Source: Diplocarpon mali (taxonomy: Eukaryota; Ascomycota; Leotiomycetes; Helotiales; Drepanopezizaceae). From it: a DNA stretch of 64,000 bases. The stretch is from the NCBI GenBank assembly GCA_024741835.1, contig JAENRP010000011.1:77016-141015 (forward strand), in the 5' to 3' direction. The position numbers were made by a program, and so were the translations under genes. The notes beneath the pieces were generated by a model, which worked only from the letters and a program-made list of their open reading frames with translations, was not told the origin of the DNA and ran no database searches. Shown here piece by piece: positions 33,487 to 44,267 of the stretch (position 1 is its first letter; every line of letters starts with the position of its first letter).

Positions 33487-34015
33487 CTAGAACTTCTCCG
33501 CTGCAGGTCTTAAATCAAGCTCATGTGTCCAGCGCTCAGGCTCTTGTTGAGAGAGCCACAAGTAAGTCTTCCCTACAGCATCCACACTCATCTTCTTTCC
33601 ACTTCTCTAAACCTCTCCATTCTTCTCTTCGATAGATCCGTTCGCAACGGCGTGCATCATATCGATGCACTTGGCGCTCATCTCTCAAGCCAGAGTCTGC
33701 GCCTGTTGCGGAACACTCGAGCGCCCCGCTCCATAAGCGACATGCTGGGCATTGCATCTCGACGCACCCAGCGTTCCGGTGAAGATCAGCGTGCCCTTCT
33801 TCTGACATGTCTCAGAAAGAGGAGCCTCCGGTGAAATCTTCGTACGTTTCGTTCATAAAAGTTTTCTTGCCGGAGTGTTTAACAGAGTATACCGCAACTT
33901 TGAGCTTAAGGTCTTTGAACGACGAGTGCGACTTGATACATTGGAAGGCTTGCTCAAAGTTACTGAGGGATGTGTCGGTTAGGAATGCCTCGACAACACA
34001 GCCCGGAGAGGTCTC
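33487..34015 (-). pseudogene. Short-chain dehydrogenase/reductase, 3' part (split by LTR element)
   Basis: C-terminal half of an NAD(P)-binding SDR-like protein. From the retrotransposon edge it reads SPGCVVEAFLTDTSLSNF and YSVKHSGKKTFMNETYEDFT. It then jumps, without splice signals, to LSETCQKKGTLIFTGTLGA and VAYGAGRSS (the strand-5 and YxxxK-like region). It ends with VGKTYLWLSQQEP and WTHELDLRPAAEKF before the stop at 33487. Damage: an apparent deletion of perhaps 25-30 codons near 33830, a TGA in the Leu-Ala-(stop)-Glu-Met segment that fits CGA to TGA, and a TAG a little further on. It joins in frame to the 5' part at 41775-42045 if the transposon and one GAGAC copy are removed. Non-functional. 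Confidence 0.85.
34011..34015. repeat. Target-site duplication, left copy (GTCTC)
   Basis: GTCTC directly abuts the left LTR and is repeated exactly at 41775-41779 next to the right LTR. A 5-bp duplication is usual for Ty3/gypsy integration. Confidence 0.9.
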
Positions 34016-34147
34016 AAAAGAACGCGTGGCTTCGTTGTAGTTGAAACGCGGTTGATGATCTCTCAAGGGTTGCCTTGAGGAAAATTCTAAATATACGAAA
34101 GCTCAGGTCCGTGCGCAACTAGGCCATATGGAGCCTAGCCCTTTATA
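34016..34147 (-). repeat. LTR, left copy (3' LTR of the minus-strand element)
   Basis: 132 bp. Compared with the right copy it has nine differences, all C/T or G/A, with no indel. On the coding strand the 5' edge is TATAAAGGGC here and TGTGAAGGGC in the other copy, so the canonical TG start has been mutated to TA here. The other edge ends TTCTTTT, not CA. Confidence 0.9.
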
Positions 34148-34324
34148 AGCCCTAGATAGACCCTCGCGCTCCCGCGAGCTCCACTTGATAGGACCGAAAA
34201 GGTAGCAAGGATATAATAAGAGTATAAATACAAGCAAACAGCTCTTGGTTGTAGGGCCCCTTAGCTGTGATAGAGATACTATTACTTAAGGTTCCTATAC
34301 AGAAGAATCTATATTAGCAACTAC

Positions 34325-37300
34325 CTAACTTCCCTGCCAAACTCCCGGAATCGTCCTAACCCTCTTAAGCTTTTCTTCTAGGCTTCTTCGCATATCGGAA
34401 GGCAGCGAATGGATCGAGGTTCTAGCCCTTAAGTTCTGATATATAGGCAATCTCTCCTCTTCTCTAGTGACGAGGTAAGAGGTTCTAAGGTAGAACGGCT
34501 TTAGCTGATTGATGTGGAAATGCCTTAGGATAGGGTTGCTGTTTATTTGCTCCAACCGGTAGGATTTCCTATGCTTTCCACCTATCCTAGCTATTTGGAA
34601 AGGCCCCCTTTAAGAAGGCCTTAGCTTCTGCCTAGCTGTTCTAGCATCGTATAGCATAACCATAGACCTAGGGAGGAACCGTTTAGGTTCGCTTGCAAAT
34701 CGGGACTGATGTTGAGCTTTTATCAACTCTCTCCGATGAGCCGATAATGCGCCTACTTTATCCAGCACCTCGCACTGCCTCCTTATATGCTTAAGGATAG
34801 CATTGCTCTATTCCTTATTATATTAGGAATCTGCACCCCAAAGGACATCTGAGAATCCTTAATTGGTTAAGGTATAATAGATGATATAGGCGTGATAAGT
34901 AGGAAATGCTAAGTTAATGGAGGACTGAGGCTAATGCCTATAATAGATATTAAAGGGAGAGTACCCTAGGAAGGGGATCTCCCTTGCATTGACCTCGAAG
35001 ATAACCCTCTAGAGCTTATCCTCAAAGGCTTTAGAAGTCTTAGCAACTGCCCTTTGTATAATATCAATCGCCTTCTCAGCTATGCCTGTGCTCTTCTTTA
35101 ACGCAGAAGGGGAGTTGGTCTAGAGAACCCTATACTTTCCGACAAAATCTCGAACTTTCTCTCCGAAATGACTGCCGGGATTGATATAGAAACCAATAGG
35201 GACTCCCTCTTACTAGAAAAGCTTCTTTAAACTCTGGATGATATAGGCAGAGCTTAGGGTAGAATAAGGGAACGCCCAGATGAATTGCGAAAAATAGTCA
35301 ATAATAATAAGGATGTGTTTATACTCTTCCGGAACCCCCGGAAATGGCCTATAGAAGTCTGCTCCTAGCAGCTCCATTGGTCCTGATACAACCACGCTCG
35401 ACAAAGGCTGAGATCTCTGAGCTAGTCTATGCTTTAAGCACTAAAGACACTTAAGAATATAAAGGGTAGTGTCCTTAACCATAGATGGCCAAAAGACATT
35501 TCTCAACTTTCGAAGGGTAATTAATGCTACGAAATGCCCTCCTTGGTTATAGGCGGCCTTCAAAGCCTCTGACACTAGGGCTGGCATTAAGCAGGTCTTG
35601 TAGGTTCCTTTCTAATGATACTAAAGAGTATTGTTTTCCCATTTGTATTTTAAAGCCTTTTGTTATAGACTTCTCTTCTTGATCCTGTCGGAACCCTTGG
35701 GGAAAGCTCTATAGATGATGAGCCGGGAGATATCGGCGTACCAGTGGCAAGATAAGAAGGCGTCCTAGGCTTCTTGAACGTCATTGGATCGCTAAGGGGC
35801 GATATAGGTAGATCTGCAGAAGACATTCGGAGGCTCAAAAGGCGCATCCGGGATCCTAGCATACGGGGACACGGGCTCTAGGCCTGCATTATACCCTTTA
35901 TCCCTAACCCTGCATAGGGCTGATATAAAGGATACATCTTTCTCCCTGGATCCTGCCTTCTGCATGATCTCGCTAGGGTTTAGCATCTTCCTTACAGCCT
36001 CTAGCTTCGATCTTTCCTTAGTAATCATTAGGTCTGCGATCTCTATTACTAGCCGCTTATACCTATCGATGCCATCCTTCCATTTCCACACTACCTCTCT
36101 ATTAGAGACCGGCTGCATAGATCCGAAGCTGGAGTAGTCCCCCTCATCGCAATCATCCCTAGGAAAAATGGTTTGAGATAAAGCGTCCGCGACCTTATTC
36201 CATTCTCCCTTAATATAGGTGATTGTAATGTTTAAGGCTCTTAGCTCGGCGGCCCACCTAGCATAAATTCCTTCTTAAATGGACTTAGACTTAAGGAAAA
36301 ATGTCAGTGGTTGATAGTTAGTATAGATGATGCTAGGCTCTTTACAGCGGAGCATATGATGATACTTGCGGTAGAATTCCATAATGGTTAGGAGCTCTCT
36401 TTTGTAGGTGCTGTAGTTCTATTGAGGCCGGGTGAAGGTAAAGCTATCGTATAGTAAAGGGATAGGGTGGGCTTCCCCCTTCTGCCTCTGTGTGATGCAA
36501 TACCCGCCTGCATAGCCACTTGCATCTATATTCATTATCACCGGTTCTATAGGAATATACCTTAAACGTTCTACTACTGCCGAACAAATAGTCTTTAGAA
36601 GGTCAAAGGAGATCGCCTTAGCTTCTTCCTATCTCTAGTCTATAGATCTATATAACTGGGTTAGAGGTTTAGCCATCTCTGCAAAGTTCCTAGCCTAGCT
36701 TCATATGATTTGCAAGGCTCTAAGGAATCGTCGTACTTCTGTCTGAGAAGAGGGGGTAGGCCATTCCTTGATTTTCGCTGCTTGCTCTAGCTTAATAATA
36801 GTTTTCCCGCCTGCCCTATGCCTAACCCTTAAGACTAGTACCTTAGTCATAAATAGCAAGCACTTCTTAAATGATAGCTTTAATCCTGACTATAGTAGAC
36901 AGGGGAGCAAATGATCCTGCAGAAAAGCAAATGCATTATTAAAACACTTAAAGCCTTCGAAAATATTATCTATATAATATATCAAGCGCTAAAGAACTAC
37001 TTTATTATCTTAGATATAGGGGGAGAATAGGGAAGGTTCAGAATCATTTCTCCCCTCTTTTACTGCTTACTAAGATCGGGGAATCGGGCCAAGCACTAGC
37101 TTTATCAGCTCATTTATCGAAAAGGCTGAGGAGGCGGCTCCCTAGGGCATTCGGGTAGGCTGCAGCTGTCTATATCCTAGTATAGAGAAAGCGTAATAGT
37201 GCTTGTAAGGCGGGAAGAGATCAACTGACCAGTAGGCGTGTTTGAGATCCATTTGGATGAATATCATATGCTTCAGATGGCTTAGATATTCTAGGCACTC

Positions 37301-37600
37301 TGCTATATTAACTATCACGCAGCCTAGGGTGACTTCCTTAATCTTGGAGTAGTCGAAGGTAATACAGTACTCCTTAGTTAGCGCCTTGCTTTCCGCACCC
37401 TTGTCGATTAGGTGAGGATGGGAATTCTAGTCAGACAACCTTCCGTTGGTAAAAAAGGTGCTTTCGAATATGCCGGATTCTATTCTATTGGTTACTATCT
37501 TGTTTAGCTACGCTAGCTTTGCTAGAGCATATCTTCAAGGGGCATTGTCTGCGACTGGGGAAGCTCCTTCGGGTATTCTGGATTTGTGGACATAGAGATC
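34325..37600 (-). pseudogene. Decayed pol: reverse transcriptase, RNase H, integrase
   Basis: One reading frame with many stops. RT motif A region appears near 37250 (MDLKHAYWSV) and the catalytic box near 36968 (YYIDN, a variant of YxDD). RNase H begins near 36530 (MNIDASGYAGGYC, carrying the DAS metal ligand) and has KRELLTIMEFYRK near 36390. The integrase core is at 35404-35213 (ELLGADFYRPFPG, HILIIIDYFSQFIWAFP), with two of the DDE acids visible. A C-terminal tail at 34555-34325 is of the gypsy type (HFHINQLKPFYLR). These segments are in phase with each other. Left boundary and start are approximate. Confidence 0.82.
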
Positions 37601-38178
37601 GGTGAATGGGATATCTGTGAAGTCAGTGGAGTTGACCTCTCTATATATGTAGAGTAGCACTTAGACCTCTCTCATTCTTTTAAGTAGGATTCCTAGGCCT
37701 AGGGTGACTTAGCACCCTTTTATCCATTCTGCTAACTCTATATCTGATGGCTATTCTATTTCGAGTCGGGTGATCCTTCGCTCGGTAGGAAAGATTGGGA
37801 CGAACGCTTTTAACGCTTTATAAAGCGCTTCGGGTTCCGGGGCCTGGCTGGATCTGATTCTCCTCCTATAAGCGTTCAAGTGGGCTTTGTTAATCAAATC
37901 CTCTCGCCGACTTTGTGCATCACCTTAGATGTCTTCCTCTATGTCTCTTGCATCGTTCGTTCTGCCTCTGGTAACTAGGTTTAGCAGGGCCTCTGATCTA
38001 GGCGTTTTGCTTCCTTGCTAAGAGGTAGGAAAGGAGGCATAAGCGCCCTGATAGAGGTGTGATGCCTCGGGAGCGGAAGTGGGCGCCCGCTATTGGAGGT
38101 AGCTTACGTCCGGCGTAGCCTCTCCTCTCGGTGAGTTTAACGTCTTCCGAGGACGGCTTCGAGAATCTAAAAATCCGA

Positions 38179-41175
38179 CTAAGTCGATTCATCGGATTCT
38201 TCTTCCGATCCGCTAGCCGAAGATTCGCCATCGCTGCCGCTTTCCTCAGTTATAGAGGCATCTGATTGCTCTGGCTGGAATTTGACCGTTAGGTTGTCTA
38301 AAGGTCTATAGGATTTGACCTTCGGGTGTAGAATCAGATTTAATCCTAGCGACGGCGTATATAAGGGGCTAGTGAGGATAACTGGTTTCTCCCTTAGAAT
38401 GTTGCCTCCTATAGTAAGCGTGCTCTTGCGTATATCCAGCTTCGCATCCACTATATGCAGCTACAGAAGCCCTAGTAGCAGAGACAACTCGGTCTCCTTT
38501 TGCCCTTTGGCACTGCGAACAAAGGAGTCTACTTTCCTCCAAATGCCGTAGACCCTAATCTCGAATGATACGAAGTTAGAGAGATGATGCATCTTTCTAT
38601 CAGCTGTACTGTAGCTAACTCCCGAATAGCCCTATGAATTTAGAGAGATGTTTGGCAGCTGGAGCTTCTGCCTTAATCGCTCCGATAGCAGGAGAATATC
38701 ACTCCCTTAGTCCACGGCGCTCATCCCTACTAGCAACTCCACGACCATACTCTTGTCCCTATCCTTTACTCGGATGGATATAGGCACTTTCTAGGCCTTA
38801 TCATCTAGATGAATGTACAGGGCCACTCCTGTGAGGTTAGAGCTCACTAATGGCCTAGGTGCTGCAGAGGCTGGAACTAGTAGAGCTGCTGCGGCTGGTG
38901 GAGGCGACTTCTTCTGCTTCCTCTTATTGTAGCGAGTGGATATCTTTCGGAATTGCTTAGATACCTTAGGAGAGAGCTAGAACAGCTTAAGGAGGTTGAT
39001 AGAAACCTCAAACTTCTGTGCTAGATTGATATAATTAATCGGTCCGTCTCTTTCCTTGCCTACGATCTCCCTCAATTGGTGCAGCTTCTTCTCTCTGCCT
39101 GCATTCTTCTACTACTTAGTACCCTTCTGGCCCTTATTCGCAGAGCGAGTTTGCATTCTAGGCTCTGCTGAAGCAGCATCATCTGATAAGCTGGTAATGC
39201 GAACTCTCTTCCGCGCACTCTTCTCGGCTAGAAAGACATTTATAGTGGCATTCCCGCCTTCCTCGACCTCGTGGTATCTAAGGCCCCTAACCTCTCCTAT
39301 GCAGGCGACGACCGCAGGCTCTATATCGGTGATATCTTCTATAGTTGCCTTTCTAGCTCGCTCCCCGAATTGGTAAAGCGTTATCCTGGCCTTATTGGTT
39401 GAAGATGGTCTGGACGCAGGGCGTTCTAGCAAGGTGGATCTCTGCGCTAGTGCTAATGCGGCCGAGGCAGGGCGAGGCTGCTAGGCCTCCGACAAGATCT
39501 GAACCTAGTGAGATGACGCTGATAAGTTTAGGAATACAATAGCCCTAAGGTAGGCCTTTTCCTAGCTCGGCAGAGGTTCTCTAGTGCAGTTGCTCTTATA
39601 GTGTCTGCAGTCACCGCACTTAATGCATAAGGGCCTATCTCTCTCTAGGATGTGGACCCTCGATCTATTAATATAAGGATTCTTCGAGTCGGAGGCTGGC
39701 CTTAGGGGTTGCTAAGCGGAAGAAGGATACTTCCTAGTGTTATGCTAATCCGGGGTATTCGAGGAGACATTGCCATTTCGGGGTAGGCCTCTATAGTTGT
39801 TATACTAGTACTGCGTACTATATTGCAGGACCATTAAGGAATTATATCTAAGAGCCTTGCCATTTCTATTCTTAGATGGTTTCTCTTGCTTGATCGAAGG
39901 TATTAGATTGCTTCTAGGAGTTAGGGCTATTACCTGCGGGATAATGATTTCTATTAGACTCTGCTAAGGCTCTGCATTGCCCTAGGGGTAGGTGATATAG
40001 CTCTTCTCGTTTAATGAAGCTAGGGTAATAAAGGCAGGGACTCCGGAGTGGTTCTTAATATAGGATTCCAGCTGTTCGTAGTACCTCTGCTTCTCGATTT
40101 CGGCCTCAATCTTCTCCTAGGCTTTGAGGGCTGTATAGGAGAGATTCAAAATATTATAGGCTCTCTAAAGGTAAGGCATTAAGAGGATATTGCTACTTAG
40201 GGCATGCGCACGCAGTTTGTCATCCTGGATCCCCTTTACGAATGCTGAAGTGATCGATTTTAAGATGTATTTATTAGAGTCTTTCTAAGTGGGCACTGGA
40301 GTGAGAGGGACGTTCCTATCTAGGTCTTTCCTACCCGTCTTCTTAAGGAGGGCTACGGTTCGCTGGTAGTAGGAGGCGAGATTCTCAAACGGGCCTTGTT
40401 ATAGGTTGGCCACCTCTGTTATAATATCCATCTCCTCTATAAGGTCGTCATCGTTCGGGAACTGGACTTTCAGCCACTCGATGACTTCTTACTTCTCTTC
40501 TTCTATCGCTGTGTTCCTATTAGCCATGATTGACTTTATCCTAGGGTTGGATCGGAAACGATAAGAGGCCTCTCCTCCTAAGAGGATAGAAATAGCTTAA
40601 AGGTAGATAGAAGGGGAAGAGGTAAACTGGTTATCCACCTCAAAGTTATAATTGAGACAATCTAACTATAGCTTAGCAGGCATCTTGCTATCAAAGTCCT
40701 TGCACCTCTCAAACTTTAGCATCTTTTAGGAATATATTGTTACTAGAGCTGGCGTAGATGGCGCTAGGGCTATAGGTGGCTGCTATTCGTACGTCTTTAG
40801 AAGTGTTCTATATAGTAGGAATCTCTAGTCGATGGCTTGTTTAAACCCTGCTAATAAGGGCGTAGGAGGGGGGTATATAAAGATCTCTCTTACTCTTCCC
40901 TCTTCCTGTCTCTATGGCAAGGGTAAGTCGTAGGTGGAATCTAAGTCGGCTAGATTGCTGTCGCGAGTGTATGCATACTCCCTTAAATGCAGGAGGGGTA
41001 TGTTAGGTAGGCTGGTGGTGGTATCTCTTGATAGTCCCTCTCTTCTCAGTTTAGGGCGATACAGTGATCTTATATACCTAGGATCTTCGGGGTAGGACAA
41101 GTCGTTCCTTCTTCGAATAGATGGCTTAATGTCACCACTTAGTTGATAACGCAATTTCCCTAGAGAGGGAGGCAT
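38179..41175 (-). pseudogene. Decayed gag-protease region
   Basis: One frame from a Met at 41175, with stops. It includes a Gag-like segment near 40560-40440 (NPRIKSIMANRNT), a zinc knuckle near 39627-39585 (CIKCGDCRHYKSNC, a CX2CX4HX4C pattern), and a retropepsin-like segment near 38730 with D-stop-GSD. It ends in an acidic Ser/Glu tail at 38179. At least some stops fit CAA to TAA or CAG to TAG. The frame differs from that of RT and integrase, consistent with either programmed frameshifting in the original element or an old indel between about 38170 and 37600. Confidence 0.75.
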
Positions 41176-41642
41176 ATTAGGCGATCCGGACGGCAGTTGC
41201 GATGTTCCCTTAAGGCTGGGTTTTAGGGTGGTATTTAGATGTCGGCCCCAAGGGCACTTTGATAGCTACTCTAGGCTGGTTCGGGTCATCCGTTTGCTTC
41301 GTTCCGAGTGTTCTCTTTATATATGCCCTTCTCCGGATAAGGCGGGCCTTATGCTTAGGCAACCTAGAATGTATATAGACGCTTTAGATAAGCTTCTCTC
41401 GCTTATCCACTATAGTGCCTATTCTTCGTCGATCTGCATTCGCTGAATTATCTAGGCTTTTCTTTATCCTTATAATCTTCAAGGTAACTAGTGACGCAGG
41501 CTTTCTTAACTAATCTTGCGGTTTTTGGCCTTGCATACTGCTGATAGGCGACTGGCTCTAGCTTGTCTCCTTTCTTTCTTTGCGATACTTTAGAGTCGAG
41601 ATATAAGACAATTGTACCGTTGCGTTCCCTGCAGAGGTGATT

Positions 41643-41774
41643 AAAAGAACGCGTGGCTTTATTATAGTTGAAACGCAGTTGATGATCTCTCAAGGGTTGC
41701 CTCAAGGAAAATTCTAAATATACGAAAGCTCAGGTCCGTGCGCAATTAGGCCATATGGAGCCTAGCCCTTCACA
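41643..41774 (-). repeat. LTR, right copy (5' LTR of the minus-strand element)
   Basis: 132 bp. It begins TGTGAAGGGC on the coding strand and ends TTCTTTT, followed by AATCACCTCTGCAGG. No TGG-type primer-binding site complementary to a tRNA 3' end is visible right after the LTR. Confidence 0.9.
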
Positions 41775-41779
41775 GTCTC
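41775..41779. repeat. Target-site duplication, right copy (GTCTC)
   Basis: Exact match to 34011-34015. On the gene's coding strand it is GAGAC within the Lys-Glu-Thr codons. Confidence 0.9.
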
Positions 41780-42045
41780 TTTGAGAAAAGAGCGGGCGCT
41801 TTTGAGGCCTTCTTGGCGACGGGCGAGGAGGGCAACAGCCATGTTATCACACTTGGGATGGGAGAGGATGCGAGCGATGCCAGTCCCCTTCAGAATTATG
41901 AGTAGATCAGTAGATTCTGAAGGGATGGGAAGCACTTGTGAAATTATTAAACCTTACAAGTGATGCTTCGGGAATTAAGAAATCAGGATCTACTGACTGT
42001 GTTGGGGCCGGCCCCAACGATGATCGCAAGACTGGAAGGAGGTAT
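41775..42045 (-). pseudogene. Short-chain dehydrogenase/reductase, 5' part
   Basis: N-terminal half of the split SDR-like gene. Exon 1 is about 42045-41998 (PPSSLAIIVGAGPNT, the Rossmann strand 1 and glycine-rich turn). A 110-nt intron follows (41997-41888, gtcagt to gaag, with a ctgat branch). Exon 2 is 41887-41775 (GTGIARILSHPKCDNMAVAL, LLARRQEGLKSARSFLKET). No ATG is present: the codon before PPSSL is ATA, which fits ATG to ATA by the same G-to-A decay, and an in-frame TAG lies just upstream. Exon 1 contains a perfect 18-bp palindrome (42001-42018). The coding phase continues into 34015 across the transposon. Confidence 0.82.
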
Positions 42046-43136
42046 TTTGAAATGCTAGGAAAGTAGACCACAACTATTATAGAGAATATCCATTGCAGGA
42101 TTATAGGATTGTAGACTTTGACAAATATGTTTCAATCGAGAAGATAAACTGCACTCGTGAAGGGAGGAAATTACCCCTCATGGATGTTAGCTCTCGCTAA
42201 TTCGTCATCACGTATTTCGTAGCAGGGGAAACAGTTCCGCCAAGGCACTTATTGTGTACTAAAACTGCTTTTGTTATTTCCTTATTATTTCATATCCTAG
42301 CCTCTTGCTCTAAGCATTGTAAAACATCTAACTCTTATACTACGTATAATTTCCTTGACTCGTTTGTAAGATATCGATTCCTATGATCCTTATATTGTAA
42401 TTCTTAGCTTTTTATAAGATCATATACTTTAGGGTAATGAGCTTAAATACATTCCTTTATACCATTTTAAAGAATCTTAATAGGATTTAAATCATTAGAG
42501 GGAAGACCCTTGCAACAGAGAAGGTATAGAGAAGCTTGGCAGGATCAGATTCGCCGGCAACTAAATCCGAATTCTGAGCCTAATTAAGCGAATCTTCACC
42601 TCCATCTCAAACGCAACGTCAGGCCTAACTCTTACAGCATCATCCCTTTTGAGTATCTTAGTCATCACCAACATGTTATTCACAATTGTTTCCCAGAGCC
42701 ACGTCGAGTATCAGGCGCAAATGATGTCGTCAGGTTGAAATTCTTATGCGAATTATGTACTCGGGACTATCCAGCAATCTCAACGCAGTACTCTAAGTTC
42801 CACTCCAACCTGAGGGTCGCCCTCACGAGAGCTTGCCTACCAAGACGTTCCTCAAGTATCCTTATGGGACGGCTCTCCTGCTTGCGTATGCAACGCTCAA
42901 TTCTCAATGCCATGATCTGCTGGAAGAGAAAATTTCAAAGCTTTGGGCAATTAGGCAACGATAGCCCAAAATCTCATCATGTACACAGTAGTAGCTATCC
43001 TCAGCTTTTGATTTTTCTGCTTTAACGCTTAGTACTCAATCGACCTGGAATATGGTTAATTCTTACATGCATTGCCCCCCAGATTCCTTCCTTCAATTGT
43101 CCGCTGTACGTAATTGGGTACAATCAGTGTGGATGG
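42046..43136. other. AT-rich spacer, no gene seen
   Basis: 1.1 kb. The section 42260-42560 is strongly AT- and TA-rich and resembles decayed repeat DNA, but no domain or repeat partner in the window was found. One 96-codon plus ORF (42735-43025) has no recognisable content. Confidence 0.45.
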
Positions 43137-44267
43137 TCAAAAGTGAGTGCTCAAACCACTAGGTGAGTGGGCTTGGTCACCACCCAAGGCTGGAGTAGCT
43201 ATTTTTGGGGTGTTTGCGCGTTGTAGCACTTGCTGTGCATGGGCTTGAGCGTAGTCGTTCGTCGGAGATGCAGATCGGGTTTCGTTGGCATCGAGTTTCC
43301 GCTTTACGATGTTTAGAGGCGCCGGATTCATCGTTCGACCGAACAATGGAGGCTTAGGCGAACTTATCTCAGATCTGTTCGAGAGCGCACCTTGTCTCAG
43401 TACACCAGCATTTGGTAGCTCGCTCATGTCTTTTATCAAAGAGCCAGTAAGACTATTCGGGTGCTGTGGTCTGGGAGGGGGACTCATTGGCGGTACAATT
43501 GGGGTGACAGTGTTACACTGGTAGGGATTCCTGGATGCTAGCTCTGGATTGATCGGTGCCCTAGCGCTGTTCCAGTCTGTAGGTAATTGAAATTGTTCAA
43601 GATTCTCGGCACGCTGACGTTCTTTTTCGATCTTACGCTTGCGAAGGCACCTCCGAAGAAACCAACCGCCCACGAGGACCGCAGCCAGAACGATAAATGC
43701 AGTCGCTACGCTCCCCCCGATTATTCCTGGTTTCATCTTCTCATTCTTCGCGTCGGTAAGAATACCTGTTGGTACTGGCTCCGACTTGGTCGAAATTACC
43801 AGCGCAGAAGTGGATTTTGGCGTACTAAACGGCAAGTTCGATGAACTCGTAGAGGCGCGGGTGGAGAAAGCGCTTGAGGCAGAAGCGGAGGCAGAAATCG
43901 TGGAAGATTTGTCGTCATGTGGGACCGTCAAAGTGACACTTACCATGGTAAGTACTGTGCTCCTGGGCAGGAACTTTTTGTCAGTGACTGTGATATACAG
44001 GATGGCGAGAGCTTTCACTTACGTGACTACAATCATGGAAGTAGAATATGGTAGAACCCTTATACTGTATGAAGTTGTTGTCATGGCAGCATCCGAACGA
44101 ACGAAGGTTACTGTTTCCCACTGCGGCACAAGTACCACTCTGGTAGAAACAAAAACACTCGCGCTCAGGGTAGTAGTGACCACTTCATCTGAGGAGGCAT
44201 AGCCAAGTTGACCCAAATCCGCAATGCTGGCCAAGAGCACCAGCTGTAGAAGGGCCGAGAATCGCAT
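43137..44267 (-). CDS. Ser/Thr-rich single-pass membrane protein (Mid2/WSC-sensor-like architecture)
   Basis: Exons 44267-44023 and 43962-43137 (356 aa); the 60-nt intron joins SMIVVT to STVLTMVSVTL. It has a signal peptide (MRFSALLQLVLLASIADLG) and a Ser/Thr-rich ectodomain of about 130 residues with ASASASSAFSTRASTSSS-like tracts suited to O-mannosylation. One membrane helix follows (IIGGSVATAFIVLAAVLVGG, near residue 150), then RRCLRKRKIEKERQR at the cytosolic face and a long disordered Pro/Asn/Ser tail. This layout is shared by fungal wall-stress sensors and other mucin-like anchors. No WSC or other Cys-rich domain is present, so the sensor role is only suggested. Confidence 0.72.

Larger units (their letters stand above)
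34016..41774 (-). mobile_element. Degenerate Ty3/gypsy-type LTR retrotransposon
   Basis: A 7759-bp element with 132-bp direct LTRs and a 5-bp target duplication, reading on the minus strand. Order in the reading direction: gag with a CX2CX4HX4C zinc knuckle, aspartic protease (active-site D followed by GSD after one stop), reverse transcriptase, RNase H, integrase. RT before integrase is the Ty3/gypsy order. Every domain is interrupted by TAA/TAG codons at places where Gln or Trp is expected, so the copy is dead. Gag and protease share one frame, while RT, RNase H and integrase share another (offset by 2). It splits a short-chain dehydrogenase gene. Base composition is visibly richer in TA dinucleotides than the flanks. 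Confidence 0.93.

Noticed and set aside
34148..41642. Ty1/copia assignment for the LTR element
   Set aside because: Integrase lies downstream of RT and RNase H in the reading direction, which is the Ty3/gypsy order.
41448..41705. Similar ORF starts (RDHQLRFNYN / RDHQPRFNYN) at 41705 and 34066 suggesting a duplicated gene
   Set aside because: The shared segment is simply the LTR read in one frame; the downstream parts differ because one runs into the transposon and the other into the SDR pseudogene.
43137..44267. WSC-domain stress sensor call
   Set aside because: No Cys-rich WSC module is present, only the Ser/Thr-rich ectodomain and membrane helix.
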